Positions 1-8,190 are shown, numbered from the stretch's first letter. The stretch: 36,760 nt of DNA from an uncultured Oscillospiraceae bacterium (GCA_910587835.1 CAJUNQ010000075.1:1-36760), one strand, 5' to 3'. A program made the numbers and translations. The notes: generated by a model from the sequence alone, not told the origin.

Positions 1-140
1 CGCCGTCTTTTTACCCGGAAGGGGCCCCTTTCTGCGTCAAAAATCCTCGCCAATCGGAAGATTGCCTTGCGGTTTTTTCCTTGAAATGAACCTCTTCTGG
101 GTAAAAATTCGTCATTTCCTCTATTTTCAAACAAGCCCTA
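1..140. mobile_element. Miniature inverted-repeat (hairpin) element, copy 1, left end outside window
   Basis: This stretch aligns without gaps to positions 33643-33782, the last 140 bases of a complete 165-base element. The right end TTTTCAAACAAGCCC-TA is identical in both. About 25 bases of the left end should lie before the window. The element folds on itself: 8-21 pairs with 94-107, and 51-55 pairs with 60-64 at the apex. Where the two copies differ, both arms often change together. It has no transposase gene, so it would be a passive element moved by a TA-targeting transposase (IS630/Tc1-mariner type); that family assignment is inference from the TA ends of copy 2. Confidence 0.8.
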
Positions 141-150
141 AGTCCGGCTT

Positions 151-472
151 TATGAAATGGTATGAGCGGCAGGTGGAATGGGAGGAGGACCACGACTATC
201 GCTCAATTAAGGTGTGTTCGCCGTTGCTTCAAAGCTGGTTTCTGGCAATGAAGGAGGACTTTCCCCCTATGAACGGAGATTTTTCCCCTAACCCCGACCA
301 GCTTGAGGATTTTGAGAGCCGGACGGCAGACTATTCCTTTGGCCGGGAGATGATCTACGCGGGCTTTGCCTGGTCAGCCGCCGGAGAGGCCTGCGCCCTG
401 GCAAAAAGCCTTGCCCATCAATTGGGTCTGGGTTTTTTTGACCCTGGCAGCGGAGAGCTTTTGTTTCCATAA
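151..472 (+). CDS. Hypothetical protein, probably 5'-truncated by the adjacent hairpin element
   Basis: The open frame runs continuously out of the transposon-like element into what looks like genuine coding sequence. I use the ATG at 151, but neither it nor the upstream in-frame ATG at 86 (inside the element) has a Shine-Dalgarno sequence. The 107 residues are Trp/Tyr/Phe-rich and acidic, soluble, with phrases such as SIKVCSPLLQSWFLAMKEDF and GLGFFDPGSGEL. The latter resembles the C-terminal FDPQ-type ending of small proteins of unknown function that I cannot name securely. The native N-terminus probably lies left of the element, outside the window, so this may be a 3' fragment of a disrupted gene. 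No function is assigned. Confidence 0.45.
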
Positions 473-523
473 GGCTCTGTCAGTCAAACCAGGAGACTAC
501 AAGTATAGAAGGAGTGCAGCAAT

Positions 524-1072
524 ATGAAGCTGTTTGAAAAGACCCTCAGCACAAAAGAAATATATAACGGCCGCATCATCCATGTCCATGTGGACCAGGT
601 AGAGCTGGAAAACGGTCGGACTGCCAGCCGGGAGGTAGTGGACCATCCCGGCGGGGTCTGTGTGGCGGTGCTGACAGAGAAGAACGAGCTGATTTTTGTC
701 CGGCAGTTCCGCTACCCCTACCACAAGGTGCTGCTTGAGCTGCCTGCCGGTAAGCTGGAGCCCGGAGAGGACCCCTTTGAGGCCATGAAACGGGAGCAGC
801 TGGAGGAGACCGGCACCCGGGGAGAAAACTATGTGTCCCTGGGAGAGGTGTACCCCACCGGCGGGTATTGTGGAGAGATCATTCGCCTGTGGGCCTGCCG
901 GGCGGCAGGGGAACAGCAGGCTCTTCAGCTGGACGCGGACGAGTTTTTGGACACGGAACGGATTCCCTTGAAGGATGCGGTAGAGATGGTCTGCCGCAAT
1001 GAGATTCCGGATGCCAAGACTCAGATTGGCATTTTGAAAACTGCCCAACTGGTAGAAAAGGGTTTGCTATAA
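524..1072 (+). CDS. Nudix hydrolase, ADP-ribose pyrophosphatase-like
   Basis: A 182-residue cytosolic Nudix-fold protein, predicted to hydrolyse ADP-ribose or a related nucleoside-diphosphate sugar to AMP and sugar phosphate. The Nudix box GX5EX7REUXEEXGU is at residues 76-98 (G76, E82, R90, E91, E94, E95, G97). The only departure is Gln at 92, where a hydrophobic residue is usual. The metal-binding glutamates are intact. The upstream VRQFRYP and LELPAGK segments are typical of the ADP-ribose pyrophosphatase subgroup (NudF/YqkG type). The ATG at 524 follows a good AGAAGGAG site. The gene is 37 bases before a lipoprotein gene on the same strand. The family is certain; the substrate is inferred. 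Confidence 0.9.
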   Translation: MKLFEKTLSTKEIYNGRIIHVHVDQVELENGRTASREVVDHPGGVCVAVLTEKNELIFVRQFRYPYHKVLLELPAGKLEPGEDPFEAMKREQLEETGTRGENYVSLGEVYPTGGYCGEIIRLWACRAAGEQQALQLDADEFLDTERIPLKDAVEMVCRNEIPDAKTQIGILKTAQLVEKGLL

Positions 1073-1109
1073 ACAGTCCTAGATATTTTTATTGAAAGGA
1101 ATGATAACC

Positions 1110-1745
1110 ATGAACTATAAAAGAATTGCCCCGCTGTTGCTGGGACTTACCCTGACGGTTCTGTCCACAGGGCTTTCTGCCTGCGAGAGCAAGGACAGCT
1201 GGTCCTCCTCTCCGGCCTCTGTCCCCTCTGCAACCTCAGAACCCACCCCCACCCCGGAAGCTACCGCCACGCCGGAGCCCACCCAGGAACCCACTCCCAC
1301 CCCAGAGCCTACTCCGTCCATGGACGTGGACGCGCTGTTTGCAGAAAACCCCATTGACGCCCAAAAGGATGAAGACCTGGCTAACGCCTTTACCGCAAAG
1401 GACGCCTATCTGGCATTTCAGACAGCCAGAGAGAAGTGGGTGCTTTTTGTGGACCGGCTGACTGATACCATCTCTAACCAACTGTTGGAGGGACAGGAGA
1501 AAGAGGAGTTTGACCAGGCTGCGGAAGCCTGGTCTTTGGAGAAGGACGAGGCTCTTCAATCTGTTCTGGAAGGGAGCACGGAGGAGGAGCTGTTGCAGAC
1601 AGACCTGGACAAGGCCACAGAGGCTTCTTCTACGGTTATGTCACTTTGTCGTGACCGGGCCCAGGCTCTTTGCAAAAAATACGCTGAGCTCACTGGACAG
1701 TTCCCGGACTTTGAGGCGCTGCTCAGCGACGCTCCCATGGGGTGA
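1110..1745 (+). CDS. Putative lipoprotein with Thr/Pro-rich linker
   Basis: A 211-residue secreted lipoprotein of unknown function. Residues 1-22 form a lipoprotein signal peptide (basic MNYKR start, hydrophobic core, lipobox LSAC), so the mature protein would be lipid-anchored at Cys on the outer face of the membrane. About residues 30-68 are a low-complexity TP/EP linker of the kind that spans the cell wall. The rest is an acidic, helix-rich region (about 75-211). I chose the ATG at 1110 because it has GAAAGGAA upstream at suitable spacing and begins right at the signal peptide; a TTG at 1092 would only add six residues. No known domain is recognised. It is the last gene before the terminator at 1907. 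Confidence 0.8.
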   Translation: MNYKRIAPLLLGLTLTVLSTGLSACESKDSWSSSPASVPSATSEPTPTPEATATPEPTQEPTPTPEPTPSMDVDALFAENPIDAQKDEDLANAFTAKDAYLAFQTAREKWVLFVDRLTDTISNQLLEGQEKEEFDQAAEAWSLEKDEALQSVLEGSTEEELLQTDLDKATEASSTVMSLCRDRAQALCKKYAELTGQFPDFEALLSDAPMG

Positions 1746-1748
1746 AAA

Positions 1749-1784
1749 GGTTTTCCACATTTTTGTTTATACCTGTGGAAAACC
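1749..1784. repeat. Perfect 11-bp inverted repeat made of two DnaA-box-like sequences
   Basis: GGTTTTCCACA at 1749-1759 is the exact reverse complement of TGTGGAAAACC at 1774-1784, with a 14-base AT-rich loop. It starts four bases after the lipoprotein stop. There is no T-run after the stem, so it is a poor intrinsic terminator. Each arm contains TTTTCCACA, one base away from the consensus DnaA box TTATCCACA and identical to the best box in the oriC region (11594-11602). It could be a DnaA-titrating pair or just an mRNA 3' hairpin. Confidence 0.6.
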
Positions 1785-1906
1785 TGTGCTGTCACTTTGC
1801 ATGTCGTGCAGACAAACACCCTGAGTTGAGACTTGTATAAGTAGCATTTCTGAGAGGCTCTCTTATCTCACTGTCATAAGCCTCTGTTGACAGGACAGCA
1901 TAAAAC

Positions 1907-1952
1907 AAAAGCAGGTCCATTCTGAGTAACGTCAGAATGGACCTGCTTTTTT
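1907..1952. terminator. Strong bidirectional intrinsic terminator between lipoprotein gene and gyrA
   Basis: A 19-base perfect inverted repeat (1907-1925 and 1932-1950) around the 6-base loop GTAACG. It has a T-run on the right and an A-run on the left, so it can end transcripts from both strands. It separates the plus-strand Nudix/lipoprotein pair from the convergent gyrB-gyrA transcript, whose coding part ends at 2025. Confidence 0.93.
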
Positions 1953-2024
1953 ATGAATATGAGGGTTAAAGTGAGGTATTTTCGTCCTTCATTCTCCCGG
2001 CGTTTCCGGGATAGGCGCTTCCGG

Positions 2025-4634
2025 CTACTGGTCCTCTGGCTGTGTGGAAGCGTCCTGTGCCTGAGTATTGTTCTCAGCTTCTGTTTCTGCGCTGCCGATT
2101 CCCTCTGTGCTCTCAGCAGTCTCTGCCGGCAGTTCCTCTGTCTCCTCGCCGGCCATTTCCTCGCCGGCAGACGCCTCCTCCTTGGGGGCGCTGGTCAGGG
2201 TGACCACCTTGCTGTCCTCCTGCACCTTCATCACCCGCACACCCTTGCTGGGCCGGGCGCACTGACGGATTTCCTCCGCCGGGGTGCGTATCACAATGCC
2301 GTCGCTGGAAATCAGGATGATGTCCTCCTCAGGGGAAACCACCCGGATACCGGCAACCGCGCCGAATTTATCCACATGATAGTTCTTCAGACCCTTGCCG
2401 CCCCGCTTCTGAATGCGGTAATCCTCGGGGGGGCTCAGCCGGCCAAAGCCGGTTTCAGTGACAGTCAGCACCAGACTGCCCTCCCGCAGCACATCCATGC
2501 CCACAATGCTGTCCCCAGAATCCAGGCTCATCACCTTGACGCCCCGGGCATTGCGGCTGAGCTCCCGAATCTGAGTCTCATTCATACAAAGAGCCATGCC
2601 GTTTTTCGTGGCAAATATCAAATCATCACTACCGCCGGTGACCTGCACCCAGGCCAGATGGTCTCCTTCGTCCAGGTCAACGGCAATCAAGCCGGCCTTA
2701 CGCACATTCTTGAAAGCCGAGAGCCTGGTACGCTTCACCACGCCGTTTCGGGTGACCATTACCAGGAATTTCTCCTCGTCCATACCGTCCAGCCGCAGGA
2801 CTGAGGTAATGGTCTCCTCTCCCTGCAGGGGCAAAAGATTGCGGATGTGCATGCCCCGGCTGGTGCGGGAGCCCTCGGGCACCTCGTAGCATTTGATGCG
2901 GTACATGCGGCCCAGGTCAGAGAAGAACAGAATATAGTCGTGACTGCCGGTGACAAAAATGTCAGAGGCCGCGTCCTCCTCCCGGCGGCTCATGGCCGAA
3001 ATGCCCCGGCCGCCCCGCTTCTGGGACTTGTAATTCTCCATTTTCTGGCGCTTGACATAGCCATACTGCGTGAGGGTGAGGACGCACTCCTCTACAGGGA
3101 TCAAGTCCTCCACGTCCACCTCGCCGCTGATGGCCGCAATCTCTGTGCGCCGCTCGTCTCCAAAGCGCTTTTTCATGTCAATGGCCTCGTCCTTGATAAT
3201 GGCCTTGCGCCGGCTTTCGCTTTGCAAAATATCTGTCAGGTCCGCGATCTGCTCATGCAGCTCGCTAAGCTCGGTCTCAATTTTCAAAATTTCCAGCCCT
3301 GCCAGCTGTCCCAATTGGAACCGGCAGATGGCGTCTGCCTGAAGGTCGTCAAAGCCGAAATGCTCCATCAGAGCCAGCTTTGCCTCAGGCCGTCCGCCCT
3401 TACAGCCCCGTATGGTGGCAATAATCTCGTCTACAATGTCAACAGCCCGCTTCAGGCCCTCCAGAATATGGGCCCGGTCCTGGGCCTTTTTCAGGTCAAA
3501 CCGGGTGCGCCGGGCAATGACTTCCATCTGGAATTCCACATACTTTTGCAGAATCTTCTGAAGGTTCAGAATCTCCGGCCTGCCGTCTACCAAAGCCAGC
3601 ATAATGACGCCAATGGAGACCTGCATCTGGGTCAGGGCAAACAGATGGTTCAACACAATCTGGGGAGAGGCCTCCCGCTTCACGTCAATGACAATGCGCA
3701 TACCCTCCCGGTCAGAGTGGTCGTCTACATTGGAGATGCCCTCAATGCGCTTTTCCTTCACCAGGTCGGCAATGCTCTTGATGAGCTCGGCCTTGTTGAC
3801 CTTGTAGGGAATTTCAGAGACAATGATTTTGGAGCGGCCGGACCTTTCTTCCTCCTCAATCTCTGCCCGGGCCCGGACCACTACCTTGCCCCGGCCAGTG
3901 GCATAAGCGGAACGGATGCCGCTGCGGCCCATGATTATGCCGCCCGTGGGAAAATCCGGCCCCTTGATGTGCTCCATCAAATCGTCCAGGGTGGCGTCCG
4001 GGTTGTCAATATAGCAGCAGACGCCGTCCAGCACCTCGTTGATGTTGTGGGGGGGCACATTGGTGGCCATGCCCACGGCAATGCCCATCGAACCGTTTAC
4101 CAGCAGATTGGGAAAGTGGCTGGGGAGCACCACAGGCTCCTTCAGACGGTCGTCATAGTTGGGCTTGAAGTCCACGGTGTCCTTGTTGATATCGTCCAGC
4201 ATGGCCACGGAGAGCTTGGTCATCCGGGCCTCGGTATAACGGGGGGCGGCAGGGGGGTCGCCGTCCACAGAGCCGAAGTTGCCGTGACCGTCCACCAGCA
4301 TATACCGCAGAGAGAAATCCTGGGCCAGACGGACCATGGCGTCATACACCGCCGCGTCGCCGTGGGGGTGGAACTCTGCCAAGGTCTTGCCCACGGTGTC
4401 CATACATTTGCGGTAGGCGCCGTCAGGCCAAAGAGAGTCCTGGTACATTTTATATAATATGCGCCTGTGCACAGGCTTCAGACCATCCCGCACATCCGGC
4501 AGGGCCCGCTGCACAATAACAGACATGGAATAGTCCAAAAAGGACTGCTCCATCTCCTTGGTAAGGGCCACGTCTATAATCCGGCCTCCGGATTCCTCCT
4601 GAGAGGGGGGGGTGTTGTTCTCAAATTCTGACAT
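2025..4634 (-). CDS. gyrA: DNA gyrase subunit A
   Basis: The breakage-reunion subunit of DNA gyrase (A2B2), which introduces negative supercoils. The 869 residues carry the winged-helix/tower/coiled-coil core, with catalytic Tyr133 in PAAPRYTEARM, and a C-terminal beta-pinwheel with the GyrA-box QKRGGKG in the last third. A second, related QKRGGRG lies earlier in the pinwheel. The acidic, Glu/Ala/Thr-rich C-terminal tail of about 50 residues is typical of gyrA rather than parC. In the quinolone-binding helix, HPHGDAAVYDAM (residues 89-100) has Ala94 where E. coli has Ser83; Asp98 matches Asp87. It lies 58 bases downstream of gyrB on the same strand and is probably co-transcribed with it. Confidence 0.97.
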   Translation of the reverse strand: MSEFENNTPPSQEESGGRIIDVALTKEMEQSFLDYSMSVIVQRALPDVRDGLKPVHRRILYKMYQDSLWPDGAYRKCMDTVGKTLAEFHPHGDAAVYDAMVRLAQDFSLRYMLVDGHGNFGSVDGDPPAAPRYTEARMTKLSVAMLDDINKDTVDFKPNYDDRLKEPVVLPSHFPNLLVNGSMGIAVGMATNVPPHNINEVLDGVCCYIDNPDATLDDLMEHIKGPDFPTGGIIMGRSGIRSAYATGRGKVVVRARAEIEEEERSGRSKIIVSEIPYKVNKAELIKSIADLVKEKRIEGISNVDDHSDREGMRIVIDVKREASPQIVLNHLFALTQMQVSIGVIMLALVDGRPEILNLQKILQKYVEFQMEVIARRTRFDLKKAQDRAHILEGLKRAVDIVDEIIATIRGCKGGRPEAKLALMEHFGFDDLQADAICRFQLGQLAGLEILKIETELSELHEQIADLTDILQSESRRKAIIKDEAIDMKKRFGDERRTEIAAISGEVDVEDLIPVEECVLTLTQYGYVKRQKMENYKSQKRGGRGISAMSRREEDAASDIFVTGSHDYILFFSDLGRMYRIKCYEVPEGSRTSRGMHIRNLLPLQGEETITSVLRLDGMDEEKFLVMVTRNGVVKRTRLSAFKNVRKAGLIAVDLDEGDHLAWVQVTGGSDDLIFATKNGMALCMNETQIRELSRNARGVKVMSLDSGDSIVGMDVLREGSLVLTVTETGFGRLSPPEDYRIQKRGGKGLKNYHVDKFGAVAGIRVVSPEEDIILISSDGIVIRTPAEEIRQCARPSKGVRVMKVQEDSKVVTLTSAPKEEASAGEEMAGEETEELPAETAESTEGIGSAETEAENNTQAQDASTQPEDQ

Positions 4635-4692
4635 CTACACTTCTCCTTAACATCAGAGTCGTTCTCTGATCATCCCGGGCTTGTCCTGGCCG

Positions 4693-6684
4693 TTATACGT
4701 CCCAGTTGGCCTTCTGCGCGTTCTCCACAATGAAATCCCGGCGGGGCTCTACCTTGTCGCCCATCAGAATAGTGAACACCTGGTCCGCCTGGGCCGCGTC
4801 GTCCACCTCCACCCGGCGCATGGTCCGGGCGGCAGGGTCCATGGTGGTCTCCCACAGCTGAATGGGGTCCATTTCACCCAGGCCCTTGTACCGCTGGATG
4901 GGGCAGTTGCCTCCCAGCTCTGCCAGAATCTTGTCCCGCTGGGGGTCGGAAAAGGCATAATAGTGACGCTTGTTTTTGGTGATGCGGTATAGGGGAGGCT
5001 GGGCCAGGTACACATGACCCTGCTCAACCAAGGGCCGCATGAACCGGAAAAAGAAGGTGAGCAGCAAGGTGCGGATATGACTGCCGTCCACATCAGCATC
5101 GGCCATGATGATCACCTTGCCGTAGCGCAGCTTACTGATGTCAAAGTCCTCGCCAATGCCTGTGCCCAGAGCAGTCACCACGGGCATAAGCTTTTCGTTG
5201 CTGTAGACCTTGTCAAGCCTTGCCTTCTCCACGTTGAGCATCTTGCCCCACAGGGGGAGAATAGCCTGAAATTTCCGGTCCCTTCCGCCTTTGGCGGAGC
5301 CGCCGGCAGAATCGCCCTCCACAATATAAATCTCTGTCTCCTCCGGGTCTCTGGACTGGCAGTCTGCCAGCTTGCCGGGCAGAGAGTTGCTCTCGAGAGC
5401 GGTTTTGCGCCGGGCAAGCTCTCTGGCCTTCCGGGCCGCCTCTCTGGCTCGGGAAGCGGTAAGAGCCTTATCGAAAATTGCCCGGGCGGTGGCTGGGTTC
5501 TCCTCCAGATGCTGCAGCATTGCCTTGTACAGCATGGAGCTCACCAGGCCCGTGATCTCCGTATTGCCCAGTTTGGCCTTGGTTTGGCCCTCAAACTGGG
5601 CCTCCTTCAGCTTCACGCTGATCACACAGGTCAAACCCTCCCGCACGTCCTCGCCGGAGAGGTTCTTGTCGTTGTCTTTGAGAATATTATATTTTCTGGC
5701 ATAGTCGTTCATCACCCGGGTCAACGCCCGGCGGAAGCCCTCCTCGTGGGTGCCGCCGTCTACTGTACGAATGTCGTTGGCAAAAGAGAGCACCAGCTCG
5801 TTAAAGCTGTCGGTGTACTGCATGGCAATCTCCGCAGTGGCGTTGTTGTCCTCAGCCACAGCGGAAAAGTGCATGATCTCAGGGTGAATGACCTCTACCG
5901 CTTTGTTCCTGTTGATATAGTCCACAAACTCCCGGATGCCGCCCTCATAACAATAGCTGTTGACTACCGGGCGTTCCCGCTCCCGCTCCTCGGGCACGCG
6001 CTCCTCCGGGTTCCGCTCGTCAATGAGCTCAATGGTAATGCCCGCGTTGAGGAAAGCCTGCTCCCGCAGCCGGGTCTGCAGGGTTTCGTAGCTGTAGACC
6101 GTGGTCTCCTTGAAAATCTCCGGGTCTGCCTGAAAGCAGATAACAGAGCCGTTGGTGCTGCCCTCAGGGGCTGGACCTTTTTCGATGAGCTCGGTGACAG
6201 CCTTGCCCCGCTCAAAGCGCTGGTAGTACCGCACCCCGTCGGTAATAACCTCTACCTCCAGCCAGGTAGACAGTGCGTTGACCACCGATGCGCCCACGCC
6301 GTGCAGGCCGCCGGAGACTTTATAGCTGCCCCCGCCAAACTTGCCGCCGGCATGGAGGATGGTGAACACCACTGTCACTGCGGGCAAGCCGGTTTGATGC
6401 TGAATGCCCACGGGAATTCCCCGCCCATTGTCAGACACATACACCACATTGCCGGGGAGAAGGCGCACCACCACCTTGTCGCAAAAGCCCGCCAGGGCCT
6501 CGTCAATGGCGTTGTCCACAATCTCATACACCAGATGATGCAGGCCCCGGGGGCCTGTGGAGCCAATATACATGCCGGGCCGCTTGCGCACCGCCTCCAG
6601 GCCCTCTAAGACCTGGATCTGATCGCCGTCATAGGCCTGTTCACTTTTTGTCATGTCCGTGATCTCGTTGATTTCCAAAAGCAA
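4693..6684 (-). CDS. gyrB: DNA gyrase subunit B
   Basis: The ATPase subunit of gyrase. In order: GHKL ATPase (EIVDNAIDEALAG, NGRGIP, GGLHGVGASVVNALS), transducer, TOPRIM domain (IVEGDSAGGSAKGGRDR, DADVDGSHIRTLLL) and the C-terminal tail with RYKGLGEM. The 663 residues suit the short Gram-positive form. Start choice: GGAGG lies at 6689-6693 on the minus strand. The TTG at 6684 is only 4 bases from it, while a second in-frame TTG at 6678 is about 10 bases away. The first ATG (6654, beginning MTKSEQ) has no clear site. I keep the outermost TTG; 6678 is equally or more likely. A consensus promoter precedes it at 6805-6833. Confidence 0.96.
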   Translation of the reverse strand: MLLEINEITDMTKSEQAYDGDQIQVLEGLEAVRKRPGMYIGSTGPRGLHHLVYEIVDNAIDEALAGFCDKVVVRLLPGNVVYVSDNGRGIPVGIQHQTGLPAVTVVFTILHAGGKFGGGSYKVSGGLHGVGASVVNALSTWLEVEVITDGVRYYQRFERGKAVTELIEKGPAPEGSTNGSVICFQADPEIFKETTVYSYETLQTRLREQAFLNAGITIELIDERNPEERVPEERERERPVVNSYCYEGGIREFVDYINRNKAVEVIHPEIMHFSAVAEDNNATAEIAMQYTDSFNELVLSFANDIRTVDGGTHEEGFRRALTRVMNDYARKYNILKDNDKNLSGEDVREGLTCVISVKLKEAQFEGQTKAKLGNTEITGLVSSMLYKAMLQHLEENPATARAIFDKALTASRAREAARKARELARRKTALESNSLPGKLADCQSRDPEETEIYIVEGDSAGGSAKGGRDRKFQAILPLWGKMLNVEKARLDKVYSNEKLMPVVTALGTGIGEDFDISKLRYGKVIIMADADVDGSHIRTLLLTFFFRFMRPLVEQGHVYLAQPPLYRITKNKRHYYAFSDPQRDKILAELGGNCPIQRYKGLGEMDPIQLWETTMDPAARTMRRVEVDDAAQADQVFTILMGDKVEPRRDFIVENAQKANWDV

Positions 6685-6804
6685 CTGCCCTCCAAAGCTC
6701 GTTTACAAAAGGCAAAGCCCGCCTTGCTTCCACCGGCCGAAAAGGACTGGCGGCACAAGGCCGGATATCTCCTGTATCTTCTTATCCTATTCTACTATTT
6801 CTAC

Positions 6805-6833
6805 ATTATAGCAGATTTTCGCAAATTTGTAAA
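6805..6833 (-). promoter_or_regulatory. Sigma-A promoter for gyrB-gyrA
   Basis: Read on the minus strand: TTTACA (6828-6833), a 17-base spacer and TATAAT (6805-6810), about 120 bases before the gyrB start. It lies in an AT-rich gap of 238 bases between the zinc-ribbon gene and gyrB, so the gyrase genes have their own promoter inside the larger dnaA-to-gyrA cluster. A weak hairpin at about 6836-6860, just upstream of it, may end the preceding transcript. Confidence 0.8.
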
Positions 6834-6922
6834 GTCTCCCGGCGTAAGCTTTCCGGGGAGCTTTATGTGAAAAAATATTTCATTTTTCCGCCTGAGTTTT
6901 GGCAATTATTTATATCATGCTG

Positions 6923-7813
6923 TCAGCGGAACTGTCTGCCGTTGGGCGTATTCTGCTCCTGCTGCCCAGGACGGCGCTGGGCAGCAGCCGGACCCCCTGG
7001 ACGCGGCCCGCCCACCTGGCTGACCGGCGTTCCCATGCCAGCTCTGGGAGCCCCAGAGGCAGGACGGCCTCCATGCTGCATGGACGCGCCCTGCTGGGCA
7101 AAGCTCATACCCTGCCGGGCAGGCTGGCCGTAGCCGGTTGGCCGGTTATTTGCAACGCTGGCGGCAGGCCGCTGGGAGGGAGCAGGTTGGGCAACGGGCC
7201 TGGCCGGCCGAGGGGGCTGGGGAGGCTGGGGCTTTGGCTGAGCCGGCCGGGGTACATGGATGCGCTGGCTCATTTGGAGATTGTCCTTCTCCGCCTGGAC
7301 CCTGGCCCGCTGAAAGGCCTGCTGGTTCACCACCCCGGTGTCGCTCTTACCGGGCTGAGGCACAGGGCCGGTGCGCTGAGAGGCCCGAGGGAAGTGGTCC
7401 TCTTCTTCAGCAAAATATTCCGGACGTTGGGCCGGAGCAGGAGAGGGCTCCTCCTTGCCGCCCCGGAACAGGCGGCGTTTTTCGTACTCAGCCCGGGAGA
7501 TCCGTTTGATCACCGGCTTTTCCAGGTACACCATGAACAGGCTGAACAGGAAAAACGCCGCAAAGGGCAGAAAAACATACAGCGCTGTTTCCAGCGAGAT
7601 ATCATCCAGAACAAATTTGTGAAAGAAATAGAGCACGCCGCTGGTAAACACTGCCAGCAGTCCCAACACATAAATGAGAGGGGAGAGGTAGATATTGGAG
7701 ATGCCGCCGCAGCGGGGGCACTGATATTCTCCCTGTTTTTTCAGGGACCAAGTGCGAATGAGGTTCACTCGTTTTTTACAGTACGGGCATCTGGGTACTC
7801 CGAAATAACGCAT
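6923..7813 (-). CDS. Zinc-ribbon membrane protein with long proline-rich tail
   Basis: Unknown function. The 296 residues show three parts. An N-terminal zinc ribbon has CPYC at residues 9-12 and CPRC about 20 residues later. Two hydrophobic helices follow, at about 45-68 and 78-98. Then comes a roughly 190-residue disordered tail rich in Pro, Gln, Arg and Gly (PQPPQPPRPARP-type runs), which should be cytosolic or wall-facing depending on topology. The spaced CxxC pairs recall the cxxc_20_cxxc membrane zinc-finger proteins, but I cannot confirm membership. It sits between remB and gyrB, 28 bases after remB, in a cluster otherwise devoted to replication. Its GC is very high in the tail. The start ATG has only a distant AAAGGG. 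Confidence 0.75.
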   Translation of the reverse strand: MRYFGVPRCPYCKKRVNLIRTWSLKKQGEYQCPRCGGISNIYLSPLIYVLGLLAVFTSGVLYFFHKFVLDDISLETALYVFLPFAAFFLFSLFMVYLEKPVIKRISRAEYEKRRLFRGGKEEPSPAPAQRPEYFAEEEDHFPRASQRTGPVPQPGKSDTGVVNQQAFQRARVQAEKDNLQMSQRIHVPRPAQPKPQPPQPPRPARPVAQPAPSQRPAASVANNRPTGYGQPARQGMSFAQQGASMQHGGRPASGAPRAGMGTPVSQVGGPRPGGPAAAQRRPGQQEQNTPNGRQFR

Positions 7814-7841
7814 AGGCTAATGGTCATCCCTTTCTTTCCAT

Positions 7842-8114
7842 TTATTTTTCTGCCAGCAGGGCCTGGCTGGCCCTGCGCAGCAGTGTGGCGGGGGACATTT
7901 GCGAGAGGTAAACGGTCTCGCGGCCGTTCTCCTGACAGACGATAAAGGATTTTGGCAGCTCCGAGGTCACATCCACCACCCGGCCCTCCCGCTGGGCCCG
8001 GGCCAGATATTCTCTGGTGCGTTTGGAGCCGGTTGTGTTGTCCAGGTCGAACACACCGGAGATGCTGGCGGTGCGCACAATGGTATTCTGCCCCAAATGA
8101 AGGTATATTTGCAT
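7842..8114 (-). CDS. remB: DUF370 regulator RemB (YaaB)
   Basis: A 90-residue protein of the RemA/RemB (DUF370) family, small DNA-binding regulators best known from Bacillus biofilm-matrix control. The start MQIYLHLGQNTIV and the following SISGVFDLDNTT and the central YLARAQREG-VVDVTSELPKSFIV pattern are the family hallmarks. It lies between recF and the zinc-ribbon gene, the position of yaaB in Bacillus (recF-yaaB-gyrB). The ATG has a clear AAAGGA site 6-8 bases upstream. Target genes here are unknown. The family call is firm; the regulatory role is by analogy. Confidence 0.9.
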   Translation of the reverse strand: MQIYLHLGQNTIVRTASISGVFDLDNTTGSKRTREYLARAQREGRVVDVTSELPKSFIVCQENGRETVYLSQMSPATLLRRASQALLAEK

Positions 8115-8190
8115 ATTTTTTCCTTTCCTGACCGCAAAAAACCGCTTTCGTCATAAGACATAGGCCAGCCTCTGAGCAGCTGTGGGTTTC

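Noticed and set aside
2847..4457. Long open frames on the plus strand opposite gyrA, and similar ones opposite gyrB (5014-6609), recF (8509-9783), dnaA (11710-13050) and serS (26747-27925)
   Set aside because: They are antisense shadows caused by the high-GC codon use of the real genes. They lack family features and ribosome sites.
6836..6860. Weak hairpin after the zinc-ribbon gene as a terminator
   Set aside because: The stem has a bulge and no T-run follows on the minus strand, so I do not list it as a feature.
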